Positions 53,876 to 62,709 of a stretch of 64,000 bases of DNA are shown piece after piece (position 1 is the stretch's first letter; each line of letters starts with the position of its first letter). The position numbers and the translations under genes were made by a program. The notes below the pieces were generated by a model that was given only the letters and a program-made list of their open reading frames with translations, was not told the DNA's origin and did not search any database. Source of the stretch: Pedobacter sp. W3I1 (GTDB lineage Bacteria; Bacteroidota; Bacteroidia; Sphingobacteriales; Sphingobacteriaceae); assembly GCF_030816015.1 (NCBI RefSeq), contig NZ_JAUSXN010000001.1:372001-436000 (forward strand), read 5' to 3'.

Positions 53876-54158
53876 CTCTTTCACTTTTTAATTTTAAATA
53901 GGTAATAAATGTAACAGGGCTATGACAACGACTGTGCCAAAGCATTGCGGCATTACTTAAATAAGTATTTAAATTCAAGTAAAATGAAATTATTATTTTA
54001 TTTTAAATATCTGTAATTCAGTAGTTTGATTGATTTTAAGAGAGCAAAAGATGAAAATCTTCTAAATGTTATGTTAGAGGTTTAAGCTAAAGATATAAAA
54101 TGATAAAACTGTTCAGTTTAATTGAATAGGAAGAACTTGGCTTCATCATTTATTTAAT

Positions 54159-54776
54159 TTATCTTTTAGTGTTATGATTTGTCTTTAAAATCGTGGCGAT
54201 TTTTTTATCCAGGTCTAAATCTTCAGTATCATTAAAAGATGCGCCAATTGAATATGGTACGCGGTTTTTATCAAGCCTATACAATTGATAATAATTGGTT
54301 CCTGTTAAGCCATAACTAACAATTACCTTATATTTTTTATTATAGCTGGGGTTAACAATTTTATCGAAATCTTTTACCTTGGTTAAGGTGTGTTTTTTGG
54401 GATTAATGAGATAAAGGTTGTAAAACGAATTTCCCCCTCTTGCTCCGGTATCTTTGAAAATTAAGAGATCTTTTACTCCATCACTGTTATAATCTTCGTA
54501 GCTAATATTGTTCGCGATCTGGCGCATTTCGATATTTTCTTTCCAGAAAATTTCGTCGGTTTTTGGCCCGCTTTTACCGAAATAAATATTGGCATTGCCG
54601 AGTTCCTCAACAGGAGCTCTGTTCGTTATGAGGTGCTGTATGGCCAGTACATAACTTTTGTTTTTAAATGGATAAACATATTGCCACGTACCTTTTGCAT
54701 GAGCTTGATGGAATATTTTTTGCGCAAACGTATGGCTGGTAATGAAGGTAAGACATAAAAACGATATTCTATTCAT
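54159..54776 (-). CDS. Exported protein of unknown function
   Basis: 205 residues with signal peptide MNRISFLCLTFITSHTFA. The part YEDYNSDGVKDLLIFKD (near 94-110) looks like an integrin/VCBS-type calcium-binding loop, DxNxDGxxD. The rest is beta-rich. The next minus-strand gene upstream (54831) has a similar loop, so the two may be related or act together. Function unknown. Confidence 0.75.
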   Translation of the reverse strand: MNRISFLCLTFITSHTFAQKIFHQAHAKGTWQYVYPFKNKSYVLAIQHLITNRAPVEELGNANIYFGKSGPKTDEIFWKENIEMRQIANNISYEDYNSDGVKDLLIFKDTGARGGNSFYNLYLINPKKHTLTKVKDFDKIVNPSYNKKYKVIVSYGLTGTNYYQLYRLDKNRVPYSIGASFNDTEDLDLDKKIATILKTNHNTKR

Positions 54777-54830
54777 GTTTAGAAGTTTGTACTAACCATC
54801 AAAAATGATTGGTTGATTTTTTTAAAATGC

Positions 54831-55556
54831 TTAGATTTCTGAAATTTTATTAGCAAGTTCTTCTGCCATTTCATCAAGTGTAAACAATCTGCCCCAATTA
54901 AATTTCTTCCATACGGTTTTCGGTTTATTGCTTTTGTCGCTAAACATGTTGCCGCCAGAAGTTTCACTTTTTTTACGTGTAGAGAAATTGAGGCTGGTAA
55001 TGGTTTCCTCTCCCGAAGAACGGCTATAGCTCCCTATGTGAAAGCCAATCAGTTCCATTTTCTGGTTTTGGAACCTGAAGGTATAATCAAGATTGCTTAC
55101 TTCGTAAGAACCACAGCTCAACCAATATTGATAACTTAAAGTAAGGACTCCGTTTTTTATGCTGATGGCTCCGGTTTCTTGTAAAGGATCGGCGAGGCAA
55201 GTGCTAACTGTATCATTTTCAGTTGGGATAAATTTATTGTTTTGAGCCTGTAAACTGTATTTGCCGGACGTTTTAAAAAGTACCAAAAGCATACGGGGGT
55301 TTACATTCAGTTTGTCTCCGCCCATACGATCGTTTTTGATGATATTTTTTGGATTGGTGTTCTGGATAATGATCGCTTCATCAGGTAAATTATCTTTATT
55401 TAAATCACCTTTGGCCTGATAAATCATTTTCCATCCTTTCGGAATAAAAGCATTGGTGTTTATGCCTTTTTCGGGGATTTTCGGATGATCGCTTTGGGCA
55501 AATAACTGAACAGAAATTATGAATGAGCCTAAAAACAAGAAGATAAATTTTTTCAT
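54831..55556 (-). CDS. Exported protein with DxNxDxxxD-type loop, unknown function
   Basis: 241 residues from the ATG at 55556 (the longer frame starts at 55577, before signal peptide MKKFIFLFLGSFIISVQLFA). KGDLNKDNLPDEAIIIQNTN near residue 52 resembles a VCBS/FG-GAP calcium loop. The rest is beta-rich (TLSYQYWLSCGSYEVSNLDY). It ends 54 bp before the next minus-strand exported protein, and both may be on one transcript. Confidence 0.78.
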   Translation of the reverse strand: MKKFIFLFLGSFIISVQLFAQSDHPKIPEKGINTNAFIPKGWKMIYQAKGDLNKDNLPDEAIIIQNTNPKNIIKNDRMGGDKLNVNPRMLLVLFKTSGKYSLQAQNNKFIPTENDTVSTCLADPLQETGAISIKNGVLTLSYQYWLSCGSYEVSNLDYTFRFQNQKMELIGFHIGSYSRSSGEETITSLNFSTRKKSETSGGNMFSDKSNKPKTVWKKFNWGRLFTLDEMAEELANKISEI

Positions 55557-55635
55557 ATATGGGTATTTGCTAACCAATAAACTTAATCTTTATCAAGATA
55601 ACAAATAAATTAAACCGCTTCTTTTAGTAAATGAT

Positions 55636-57174
55636 TTACCCTGCCCAACCCTCTCTATCCAAACTCCTGTAATTAATCGATTCTGCTAAATGTTCGAGCT
55701 CTATATTTTCACTGCCAGCTAAATCGGCAATGGTACGTGCTACTTTCAAAATCCTATCGTAAGCACGTGCAGATAATCCTAATCTTTCCATCGCTGTTTT
55801 TAAAAGGCCGGTGCCAGCCTCACTAATTTCACATACTTTTCGAACCATTTTAGGGCTCATCTGCGCGTTGCAGTATATCTCCTTTTTATCTGCAAAACGT
55901 TTATCCTGAATTTCCCGGGCCTGAATGACACGTGCCCTGATGTGGTTGCTTTTTTCTGCTTCCTGCGAAGAGGCAAGTTCGGTAAAATCAACAGGGGTAA
56001 CTTCTACATGAAGATCAATCCGATCTAAAAGCGGTCCTGATATTTTACTCAGGTATTTTTGAACCACACCAGGTGCACAAACACAATCTTTCTCCGGGTG
56101 ATTATAAAAACCACACGGGCATGGATTCATTGAGGCCACCAACATAAAGCTGGCTGGATATTCTACCGAAAACCTGGCCCTTGAAATGGCCACTTTACGG
56201 TCTTCTAAAGGTTGGCGCATTACCTCTAAAACAGTTCGTTTAAATTCGGGCAGTTCATCTAAAAATAAAACGCCATTATGCGCCAGTGATATTTCTCCAG
56301 GTTGTGGATTCATCCCGCCACCTACCAGGGCTACATCGCTAATGGTGTGGTGTGGAGAGCGGTAGGGACGGATAGTCATTAATGCATCGGCTGCTGAGAG
56401 TTTTCCGGCAACCGAGTGGATTTTTGTGGTTTCTAAAGCTTCATTTAAATTTAAGGGTGGTAAAATAGTGGGCAGGCGCTTGGCCAGCATAGTTTTGCCT
56501 GCTCCTGGCGGACCGATTAAAATAACATTATGACCACCAGCTGCAGCAATTTCCAGTGCTCTTTTTATATTTTCCTGACCTTTAACATCTGCAAAATCGT
56601 GCTCATAATTATTGATGTTCTTTAAAAATTCTTCTTTAGTATCCACTTTAACCGGTTCCAGTGTTTCACTTTTATTGAAAAAAGCAAGCACCTGAGCCAG
56701 GTTTTCTACCCCATATGCAACTAAATCGTTTACAATGGCTGCTTCGCGAACGTTTTGTTTGGGTAAGATAAATCCTTTAAAACCTTCTTGTTGTGCTTGT
56801 ATGGCAATTGGTAAAGCGCCTTTTATGGGCTGTATACTTCCATCTAAAGAAAGTTCGCCCATGATGAAATAATCTTCCAGTTCGTCTGCAGGAATTTGCC
56901 CTGATGCTGCTAAAATGCCGATGGCAATGGGCAGATCGTAGGATGAACCTTCTTTTTTCATGTCGGCAGGTGCCAGGTTTACCACGATTTTTTGCTTGGG
57001 CATGCGAAAACCTGAGACATTAATGGCACTAGCCACCCTTTGCAAACTTTCTTTTACCGCATTATCGGGCAGGCCTACCATATAGTATTTGGTACCCGCG
57101 CTAATATTCACTTCGATTGTTATGGTTAGTGCATTTACGCCATAAACAGCACTCCCGTATGTTTTTACAAGCAT
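55636..57174 (-). CDS. comM: YifB/ComM family Mg-chelatase-like ATPase
   Basis: 512 residues. An N-terminal Lon-protease-like (S16) fold with the stretch VVNLAPADMKKEGSSYDLPI, an Mg-chelatase-type AAA+ domain with Walker A GPPGAGKTMLAKRL and Walker B GVLFLDELPEF, a cysteine-bearing insert (ASMNPCPCGFYNHPEKDCVC, quoted to 20) and a C-terminal helical Mg-chelatase domain. ComM is a hexameric helicase that promotes branch migration during natural transformation; many bacteria without known competence also carry it. The 383 bp upstream hold repeats. Confidence 0.94.
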   Translation of the reverse strand: MLVKTYGSAVYGVNALTITIEVNISAGTKYYMVGLPDNAVKESLQRVASAINVSGFRMPKQKIVVNLAPADMKKEGSSYDLPIAIGILAASGQIPADELEDYFIMGELSLDGSIQPIKGALPIAIQAQQEGFKGFILPKQNVREAAIVNDLVAYGVENLAQVLAFFNKSETLEPVKVDTKEEFLKNINNYEHDFADVKGQENIKRALEIAAAGGHNVILIGPPGAGKTMLAKRLPTILPPLNLNEALETTKIHSVAGKLSAADALMTIRPYRSPHHTISDVALVGGGMNPQPGEISLAHNGVLFLDELPEFKRTVLEVMRQPLEDRKVAISRARFSVEYPASFMLVASMNPCPCGFYNHPEKDCVCAPGVVQKYLSKISGPLLDRIDLHVEVTPVDFTELASSQEAEKSNHIRARVIQAREIQDKRFADKKEIYCNAQMSPKMVRKVCEISEAGTGLLKTAMERLGLSARAYDRILKVARTIADLAGSENIELEHLAESINYRSLDREGWAG

Positions 57175-57319
57175 TAATTTTAATTAAAAATAAATTCGGA
57201 TGTAAATTATTCGGGATGAATATTGATTCTAATATACAGATTGTTTAAACAAAGATCAAGTTTTAGTATTGATAAGCGAGTTGGTTTCACTAACGCTGTT
57301 AATAAACCTGATTGGACGA

Positions 57320-57390
57320 ATGCCGATTCCTTCTATCGGCAGCAGGGAAAGCAGGGCTGAAACCCCCTATGGAATACTAAGCGCCCATTT
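57320..57390. repeat. Possible divergent repeat of family D in the comM-ffh gap
   Basis: GCCGATTCCTTCTATCGGC and GGGAAAGCAGGGCTGAAA resemble, in reverse, the hairpin and GGAAAGC blocks of 3751-3875. Identity is low. The rest of 57175-57557 is AT-rich or repeat text (CCCTAAACC-type at 57519-57557), with no gene. Confidence 0.35.
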
Positions 57391-57404
57391 CCAAAACCTA
57401 TAAA

Positions 57405-57437
57405 ACAAAAAATCCCAACCATTACCGATCGGGATTT
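57405..57437 (-). terminator. Probable terminator after ffh
   Basis: On the minus strand AAATCCC...GGGATTT encloses about 14 bp and is followed by TTTTTTG. It lies 121 bp after the ffh stop, beyond a palindrome at 57450-57476, so which gene it serves is uncertain. Confidence 0.45.
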
Positions 57438-57449
57438 ATATCATTTTAA

Positions 57450-57476
57450 AGATACTGAAACAAGTTCAGCATGACG
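57450..57476. repeat. Dispersed palindromic repeat, family B, short copy
   Basis: ATACTGAAACAAGTTCAGCA with TGACG matches one arm of the copies at 28031 and 43438. Confidence 0.5.
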
Positions 57477-57557
57477 CTGCAAGTTGCGATCAGGATTTGT
57501 ATTTTCTCACGTAAATAAGACCTTACGCCCTAAACCCTCTACCTTAAACCTTCTAAA

Positions 57558-58895
57558 CTATCTGCCAAATGGCATTTTAGGCATACCTTTCATCATAGCT
57601 GCTGCGGCTGCCGGGTTCGAAAACTGCTTCATCATTTTACGCATATCTTCAAATTGCTTAATCAGCTTAGTAACTTCTTCTACCTTGCTGCCCGATCCTT
57701 TTGCAATACGTAAACGGCGGCTTTGCTGGATGCTATCCGGGTTTTCTTTTTCAAATGGGGTCATCGAATTGATAATCGCTTCGATTGATTTAAAAGCATC
57801 GTCCTGGATATCCACATTCTTCATCATTTTGCCTACACCAGGAATCATGCCCATCAGATCTTTCATGTTACCCATTTTCTTGATCTGCTGAATCTGGTTG
57901 TAGAAATCGTTGAAATCGAATTTATTCTTGCGGATTTTCTTCTGAAGTTCTGCTGCCTCTTTCTCATCAAACTGCATCTGTGCACGTTCAACAAGCGAAA
58001 CCACATCACCCATGCCCAAGATACGCGATGCCATACGATCAGGATAGAAAACATCAAGTGCTTCCATTTTCTCGCCGGTACCGATAAATTTAATAGGCTT
58101 GTTTACCACCGATTTAATGGAAAGTGCTGCCCCACCGCGGGTATCGCCATCTAATTTAGTTAAAACAACGCCTGTAAAATCAAGCCTGTCGTTAAATATT
58201 TTGGCTGTATTTACCGCATCCTGACCAGTCATCGAATCCACCACGAATAAAATTTCGTGCGGCTGTGTTTTGGCTTTGACTTCAGATATTTCGTTCATTA
58301 AAGATTCGTCGATCGCTAAGCGACCTGCGGTATCGATAATGATTACGTTATTTCCATTTTCTTTACCGTGTGCAATACCTTCTAAAGCAATGCCAACAGG
58401 ATCGTTTGATGCGCGGTTTGCATAAACCGAAACACCAACCGAGGTTCCTAAAACCTCCAATTGATCTACAGCCGCCGGGCGGTACATATCGCCAGCAACC
58501 AACAATGGTTTTTTACCCTTACCTTTTAAATGTAAAGCCAGTTTGCCTGCAAAAGTAGTTTTACCCGCACCGTTTAAACCTGCAATTAAAATAATAGTAG
58601 GGTTTGCTTTAGTATCTAACTCTGTAACTTCACCACCCATTAAGGCTGCAAGTTCATCGTTCATTATTTTGGTAAGCAATTGACCTGGAGAAACGGCAGT
58701 AAGCACGTTTTGCCCCAACGCTTTTTGCCTCACATCATCGGTAAATGCTTTTGCTGTTTTATAGTTAACATCGGCATCTAATAATGCTTTACGGATCTCT
58801 TTCATGGTTTCTGCCACGTTGATTTCCGTAATGCTGCCTTGTCCTTTTAGTACTTTAAATGCTCTGTCTAGCTTGTCCTGTAAATTATCAAACAT
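57558..58895 (-). CDS. ffh: Signal recognition particle protein Ffh
   Basis: 445 residues. Binds signal sequences on ribosomes and hands them to FtsY. NG domain: GLNGAGKTTFAGKLA (G1), DTAGRLAIDE (G3), TKLDGDTRGGAALS (G4 region) and GTGEKMEALDVFYPDRMASR. The methionine-rich M domain covers about 300-445 (KMGNMKDLMGMIPGVGKMM, FSNPAAAAAMMKGM). Only the most C-terminal tail differs from E. coli. 191 bp before the next plus-strand gene with no other feature. Confidence 0.97.
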   Translation of the reverse strand: MFDNLQDKLDRAFKVLKGQGSITEINVAETMKEIRKALLDADVNYKTAKAFTDDVRQKALGQNVLTAVSPGQLLTKIMNDELAALMGGEVTELDTKANPTIILIAGLNGAGKTTFAGKLALHLKGKGKKPLLVAGDMYRPAAVDQLEVLGTSVGVSVYANRASNDPVGIALEGIAHGKENGNNVIIIDTAGRLAIDESLMNEISEVKAKTQPHEILFVVDSMTGQDAVNTAKIFNDRLDFTGVVLTKLDGDTRGGAALSIKSVVNKPIKFIGTGEKMEALDVFYPDRMASRILGMGDVVSLVERAQMQFDEKEAAELQKKIRKNKFDFNDFYNQIQQIKKMGNMKDLMGMIPGVGKMMKNVDIQDDAFKSIEAIINSMTPFEKENPDSIQQSRRLRIAKGSGSKVEEVTKLIKQFEDMRKMMKQFSNPAAAAAMMKGMPKMPFGR

Positions 58896-59086
58896 CTTTT
58901 TTTTAAGCTAAAGGCTTCATGCCAGAAGGCAAAAAGCTACTTGTTTTTAATAAAAGGCAAATGTATCAAATTTTGCTTGTAAATCTTTGCAACTCAAAGT
59001 CAAAACTTTAGGAAGATGAATATTAAATTTCTTTTGGTGCAACATTTTGATTAAGGCGTGGTCTTATAGCTAACTAACCTAAACGA

Positions 59087-61537
59087 ATGAAACGCTGCAT
59101 CCTCCTTTTTTTTATACTTATTTGTGCTTTTTCTCAAGCCCAGGATATTTCGAAACAGCGTCAGCTGGAAGCAAAAAGAACCTTGCTAAGCCCTAAAATA
59201 GATGGTATTTTAGATGATGAATGTTGGAATAATGTTCCTCTAGCTACTGATTTTATTCAGATCAGGCCAAATCCGGGAAAGGTAGAAGCTCAAGATCGGC
59301 GCACCGAAATGAAGGTGCTTTACGATGATGTTGCGATATATGTTTATGCCCGAATGTACGATCACCCTGACAGTGTTTCTCATGAATTGGTTTCGAGGGA
59401 TAATATTGGCAATGCCGATTTCATTTCAATTATTGTAGACCCCTTTTATGATAAGATGAATGGAAATGGCTTTTTCGTTACGGCTGCAGGTGTTCAGTTT
59501 GATGCAAAATATTCGCAGGTTGGTGATGAAGACGCCAACTGGAATGCGGTATGGGAAAGTGCCGTTAAAATTGATGATAAAGGCTGGACATGTGAAATGA
59601 GAATTCCTTACTCGGCCCTGCGTTTCTCTAGTAAGGATATCCAGAACTGGGGTTTAAACTTTAGCCGCAGGATACAGCGGAGCAACACACAGACCTTTTG
59701 GAATTTTGTAGATCCTAAAGTAAATGGTTTTATCAATCAGGAAGGGTTGTGGATGGGAATAAAAGATGTTAAACCTCCGTTAAGATTATCTTTTTCGCCA
59801 TATATTTCGGCCTATGTAAACCATTATCCGGTTAATTTGCCCGGGGTAAAAAACACAACCTCGCGGTTTAATGGGGGTATGGATGTTAAATATGGAATCA
59901 ACAACAGTTTCACACTGGATATGACCTTAGTACCCGATTTTGGGCAGGTACAATCTGATAACCGGATCTTAAACCTCACTCCTTTTGAAGTGAAATTTAA
60001 TGAAAACCGACAGTTTTTTACGGAAGGAACAGAACTGTTTAACAAAGGCGATCTGTTTTATTCGAAGCGGATCGGCTCTATACCATCTTATTACAATTAC
60101 AGTGAGGTGGGCAGCAGTGATAAAATTATAAAAGATCAAACCGAGGCTAAGGTGCTCAACGCCACAAAAATTTCAGGACGAACGGCAAAAGGTTTGGGTA
60201 TAGGCATTTTTAACGCAGTTACGAATAGCATGCAGACCGAAGTTGAAGATGTACAGGGCAACCTTCGTGAGGTAGAAACCCAACCGCTTACCAACTATAA
60301 TATTCTGGTTTTCGATCAATCTTTAAAAAATAACAGTTCGGCTACGTTTATCAATACAAATGTGCTGAGGCAAGGCTCTGCTTACGATGCCAATGTAACT
60401 GCTTTACTGTTTAACCTGAACAATAAAGGCAATAAATATTTTGTAAACGGTGCAGGTAAAATGAGCTATTTACGGGGCAAAGAAACCAGTACCGGATATA
60501 GTTATGGGCTTAAATTTGGTAAACAGAGTGGTAATTTTCTCTGGAGCTATTCGCAGCAATACGCTGATCACAAATTCGACCCTTCTGATTTAGGCTTTTT
60601 TACCAATAACAATTTTTTAGATCAGGTGGCGGATTTCCATTACAATATTTATAAACCAAGCAGTTGGTACAATCAATTACTAAGCTACCTTAATATTTTA
60701 TACTCGCGGAGAGCTATGCCGGGTAGCTTTCAAACGTTTTCTGTAGAAGGCGGACCTTACGTCCAATTCAAAAATCTTTGGTCGGCAGAAGTAAATGGTA
60801 TTTATACCGCGGCAAAAAACGATTTCTACGAATCGAGAAACGGGCAGGTATATAAGGCTCCCGAAAGTTATAGTGCAGTTTTATACATTAACCCTAACCG
60901 TGCAAAAGCGTATAATTTTGGCGGAAACATCCGCTACAGAGAACAAGAGCTTTTTAAGGGAAAAGAGTACAACTTTTACTTTTTCCAGAACCTGAGGATA
61001 AATGATAAAATCGCCTTTGGTTTAGATTTGAATTTTAACCCAAATTACAATTATGTAAACTGGGTAACCGCACAGGGTGATCAAGCTATTTTTTCTAAAT
61101 ACGACCGTAGAACCGTAGAAAACTCCTTTGATGCCAAATATACCTTTACTAATTTAATGGGTTTGACTGTAGTATTGAGGCATTATTGGAGCGACAGGAG
61201 AAATAAAGAATTTTTCTTGCTTAAACCGGATGGGAATTTAACCGATTATGTTGGAGCGCCTTTAAACGGACTGGACAGAAACTATAATGTGTTCAACATC
61301 GATTTAATCTACACCTGGCAGTTTGCGCCGGGTAGCACCCTTTCTGTTTCGTACAAGGATGCAGCAGAAACTAATGATACCTATTATACGCAACGGTACA
61401 ATAAAAACCTGAGTGGAATTTTAAATGCGCCGCAGAACAACAGCCTTTCGGTAAAGGTATTGTACTATGTTGATTATCTGGACCTCAAGAAAAAAAAGGA
61501 AAAAGGTTTAGAAAGATTTAGTCTGGACATTTCCTAG
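59087..61537 (+). CDS. DUF5916 domain outer-membrane protein with CBM9-like domain
   Basis: 816 residues with signal peptide MKRCILLFFILICAFSQA. Residues 25-220 form a CBM9-like (DOMON) carbohydrate-binding-type domain (KIDGILDDECWNNVPLATDF, MRIPYSALRFS); the rest is DUF5916, a large beta-barrel-like region with repeated strands such as NFSRRIQRSNTQTFWNF and FNPNYNYVNW. The family is widespread in Bacteroidota; its substrate is unknown. A perfect 32-bp palindrome overlaps the stop codon. Confidence 0.88.
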   Translation: MKRCILLFFILICAFSQAQDISKQRQLEAKRTLLSPKIDGILDDECWNNVPLATDFIQIRPNPGKVEAQDRRTEMKVLYDDVAIYVYARMYDHPDSVSHELVSRDNIGNADFISIIVDPFYDKMNGNGFFVTAAGVQFDAKYSQVGDEDANWNAVWESAVKIDDKGWTCEMRIPYSALRFSSKDIQNWGLNFSRRIQRSNTQTFWNFVDPKVNGFINQEGLWMGIKDVKPPLRLSFSPYISAYVNHYPVNLPGVKNTTSRFNGGMDVKYGINNSFTLDMTLVPDFGQVQSDNRILNLTPFEVKFNENRQFFTEGTELFNKGDLFYSKRIGSIPSYYNYSEVGSSDKIIKDQTEAKVLNATKISGRTAKGLGIGIFNAVTNSMQTEVEDVQGNLREVETQPLTNYNILVFDQSLKNNSSATFINTNVLRQGSAYDANVTALLFNLNNKGNKYFVNGAGKMSYLRGKETSTGYSYGLKFGKQSGNFLWSYSQQYADHKFDPSDLGFFTNNNFLDQVADFHYNIYKPSSWYNQLLSYLNILYSRRAMPGSFQTFSVEGGPYVQFKNLWSAEVNGIYTAAKNDFYESRNGQVYKAPESYSAVLYINPNRAKAYNFGGNIRYREQELFKGKEYNFYFFQNLRINDKIAFGLDLNFNPNYNYVNWVTAQGDQAIFSKYDRRTVENSFDAKYTFTNLMGLTVVLRHYWSDRRNKEFFLLKPDGNLTDYVGAPLNGLDRNYNVFNIDLIYTWQFAPGSTLSVSYKDAAETNDTYYTQRYNKNLSGILNAPQNNSLSVKVLYYVDYLDLKKKKEKGLERFSLDIS

Positions 61538-61562
61538 CTTGGGTTTAAACCCAAGCTAGGAA
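61531..61562. repeat. Perfect 32-bp palindrome across the DUF5916 stop codon
   Basis: TTCCTAGCTTGGGTTT and its exact complement meet at the centre (GGGTTT/AAACCC) without a loop. It includes the TAG stop. It is followed by A6 on the plus strand, so it is not a plain plus-strand terminator. On the minus strand the T-run precedes the stem and so does not fit a terminator for the AraC gene. Confidence 0.8.
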
Positions 61563-61564
61563 AA

Positions 61565-61625
61565 AATATACATCCAAGACTAAGGACTTTTGACTCCAAA
61601 CTCCCAACTAAAAACTCCAAACTAA
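61565..61625. repeat. Family E degenerate repeat block
   Basis: CCAAGACTAAGGACTTTTGACTCC then AAACTCCCAACTAAAAACTCC: low-complexity CAAACTCC-type text, also seen in other intergenic gaps. Sequence quoted in parts. Confidence 0.5.
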
Positions 61626-61626
61626 C

Positions 61627-62478
61627 CTACCTCGCTTTCCCGGGGCTTATGCCGAATTTTTTACTAAAGGCACTGCTGAAATGCTGTACAGAAGAATAGC
61701 CTAATTCATCTGAAATATGTTTAATGTTTTTGCTGCTATCGGCCAGGAGTTCTTTAGCCCGCATCAGTTTGTAATCGCTTAAATAGCCAAAAACGGTATT
61801 TTTAAACACTTCTTTAAAGCCTTGTTTAAGCTTAAACTCGTTTATCCCTGCAATTTTGGCCAGTTCAGTTAAACATGGCGGATGGTTCGCATTGGCCAAC
61901 AGATATTCTCTGGCATAATAAATCCTTTCTTTATCATATGATTTAAAGGCTGGACTTTCTGTTTTCTTTGCCGCCATCTCGAAAGCTTGAGCCTGTAGTG
62001 CCAAAAGCTCCAAGCATTTAGATTGAAGGAACAACAATTTTAATCCTCCTGTAAAATGGCAATTCATAATATCGTTGATACAGCTGTGCATCGCCAGACT
62101 GATCGGTAGGTTTTCTGAGGAAATTTCTACTGAACGGTTATTCATGATATTTTCGGCAAAATTCTTTAATAGTACACTGCTCTCGCAGGTTAAATCAACA
62201 AAACGTGATCTTTCGAAATTTACCTCAAAAAATTTATGCGGACCACCTACCGTAAACTCTGCCATCCCATCAAAATCAGGGCTATAGATAATATTGTGCT
62301 GATTGGCTTTAATATCCAGGCGTTTGTTAGTGAGGTAATTTTCCATGATCCCACCGCCCGTGATTGAAAAATGAAGCTCAACCATATCAGGTTCGTCAAA
62401 AGATTTAATGCGCAGACGGTTCTTTTTCACCAGCATATCGCCGTAAACAATGTAAATACCCGAAAAAGCGATCTCCAC
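61627..62478 (-). CDS. AraC-family transcriptional regulator, N-terminus cut by a frameshift
   Basis: 283 residues from a GTG at 62478 as read, in frame with a reading that extends upstream without ATG (TAFRFGDAEIVEIAFSG). Residues about 185-283 hold two AraC helix-turn-helix motifs: LTELAKIAGINEFKLKQGFKEVF and HISDELGYSSVQHFSSAFSKKFG. The N-terminal ligand-like domain is beta-rich (DEPDMVELHFSITGGGIM). Deleting one G of GGG at 62515-62517 joins the frame to an ATG at 62614 (MALNIYDGDDRYYIVGNKI) and gives 328 residues. So either the gene is inactive, or the read has an extra G. It is divergent from the SIP gene. Confidence 0.82.
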   Translation of the reverse strand: MEIAFSGIYIVYGDMLVKKNRLRIKSFDEPDMVELHFSITGGGIMENYLTNKRLDIKANQHNIIYSPDFDGMAEFTVGGPHKFFEVNFERSRFVDLTCESSVLLKNFAENIMNNRSVEISSENLPISLAMHSCINDIMNCHFTGGLKLLFLQSKCLELLALQAQAFEMAAKKTESPAFKSYDKERIYYAREYLLANANHPPCLTELAKIAGINEFKLKQGFKEVFKNTVFGYLSDYKLMRAKELLADSSKNIKHISDELGYSSVQHFSSAFSKKFGISPGKAR

Positions 62479-62514
62479 AATCTCTGCATCGCCAAAACGG
62501 AAAGCTGTATTTAT

Positions 62515-62614
62515 CCCTCCGCTCGGTTACCAATGCCTGATTAAGGGCAGTATTGTCGATTTTGTTCCCTACAATATAATATCTATCGTCGCCATCGTAA
62601 ATGTTTAACGCCAT
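62515..62614 (-). pseudogene. N-terminal segment of the AraC gene in the other frame
   Basis: 33 codons from the ATG at 62614 to the G run at 62515-62517. The protein-like sequence MALNIYDGDDRYYIVGNKID followed by NTALNQALVTER ends where the frame must shift to reach RINTAFRFGDAEIVEI. In the present reading the frame instead runs on to 62405 with an improbable cysteine-rich tail. Confidence 0.6.
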
Positions 62615-62617
62615 AAA

Positions 62618-62654
62618 ATCCTTTTGATATAAACTTTAATCCTTTTGGTATAAA
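62618..62654. promoter_or_regulatory. Direct repeats, candidate AraC operator
   Basis: ATCCTTTTGATATAAA (62618-62633) and ATCCTTTTGGTATAAA (62639-62654), 15 of 16 identical, period 21 bp (two helical turns). They lie 4 bp before the reconstructed AraC start (62614) and 55 bp before the SIP start (62710). AraC proteins with two helix-turn-helix motifs typically bind such tandem sites. Binding by this regulator is inference. Confidence 0.55.
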
Positions 62655-62709
62655 AGATCCGTTTGTTAGACAATTACTTTTGTTCAAAGTTACTAAACAA
62701 AAGAATACG

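Noticed and set aside
62405..62514. Cysteine-rich tail of the 69-codon AraC N-terminal frame
   Set aside because: It is out-of-frame reading of the AraC body after the presumed single-base insertion.
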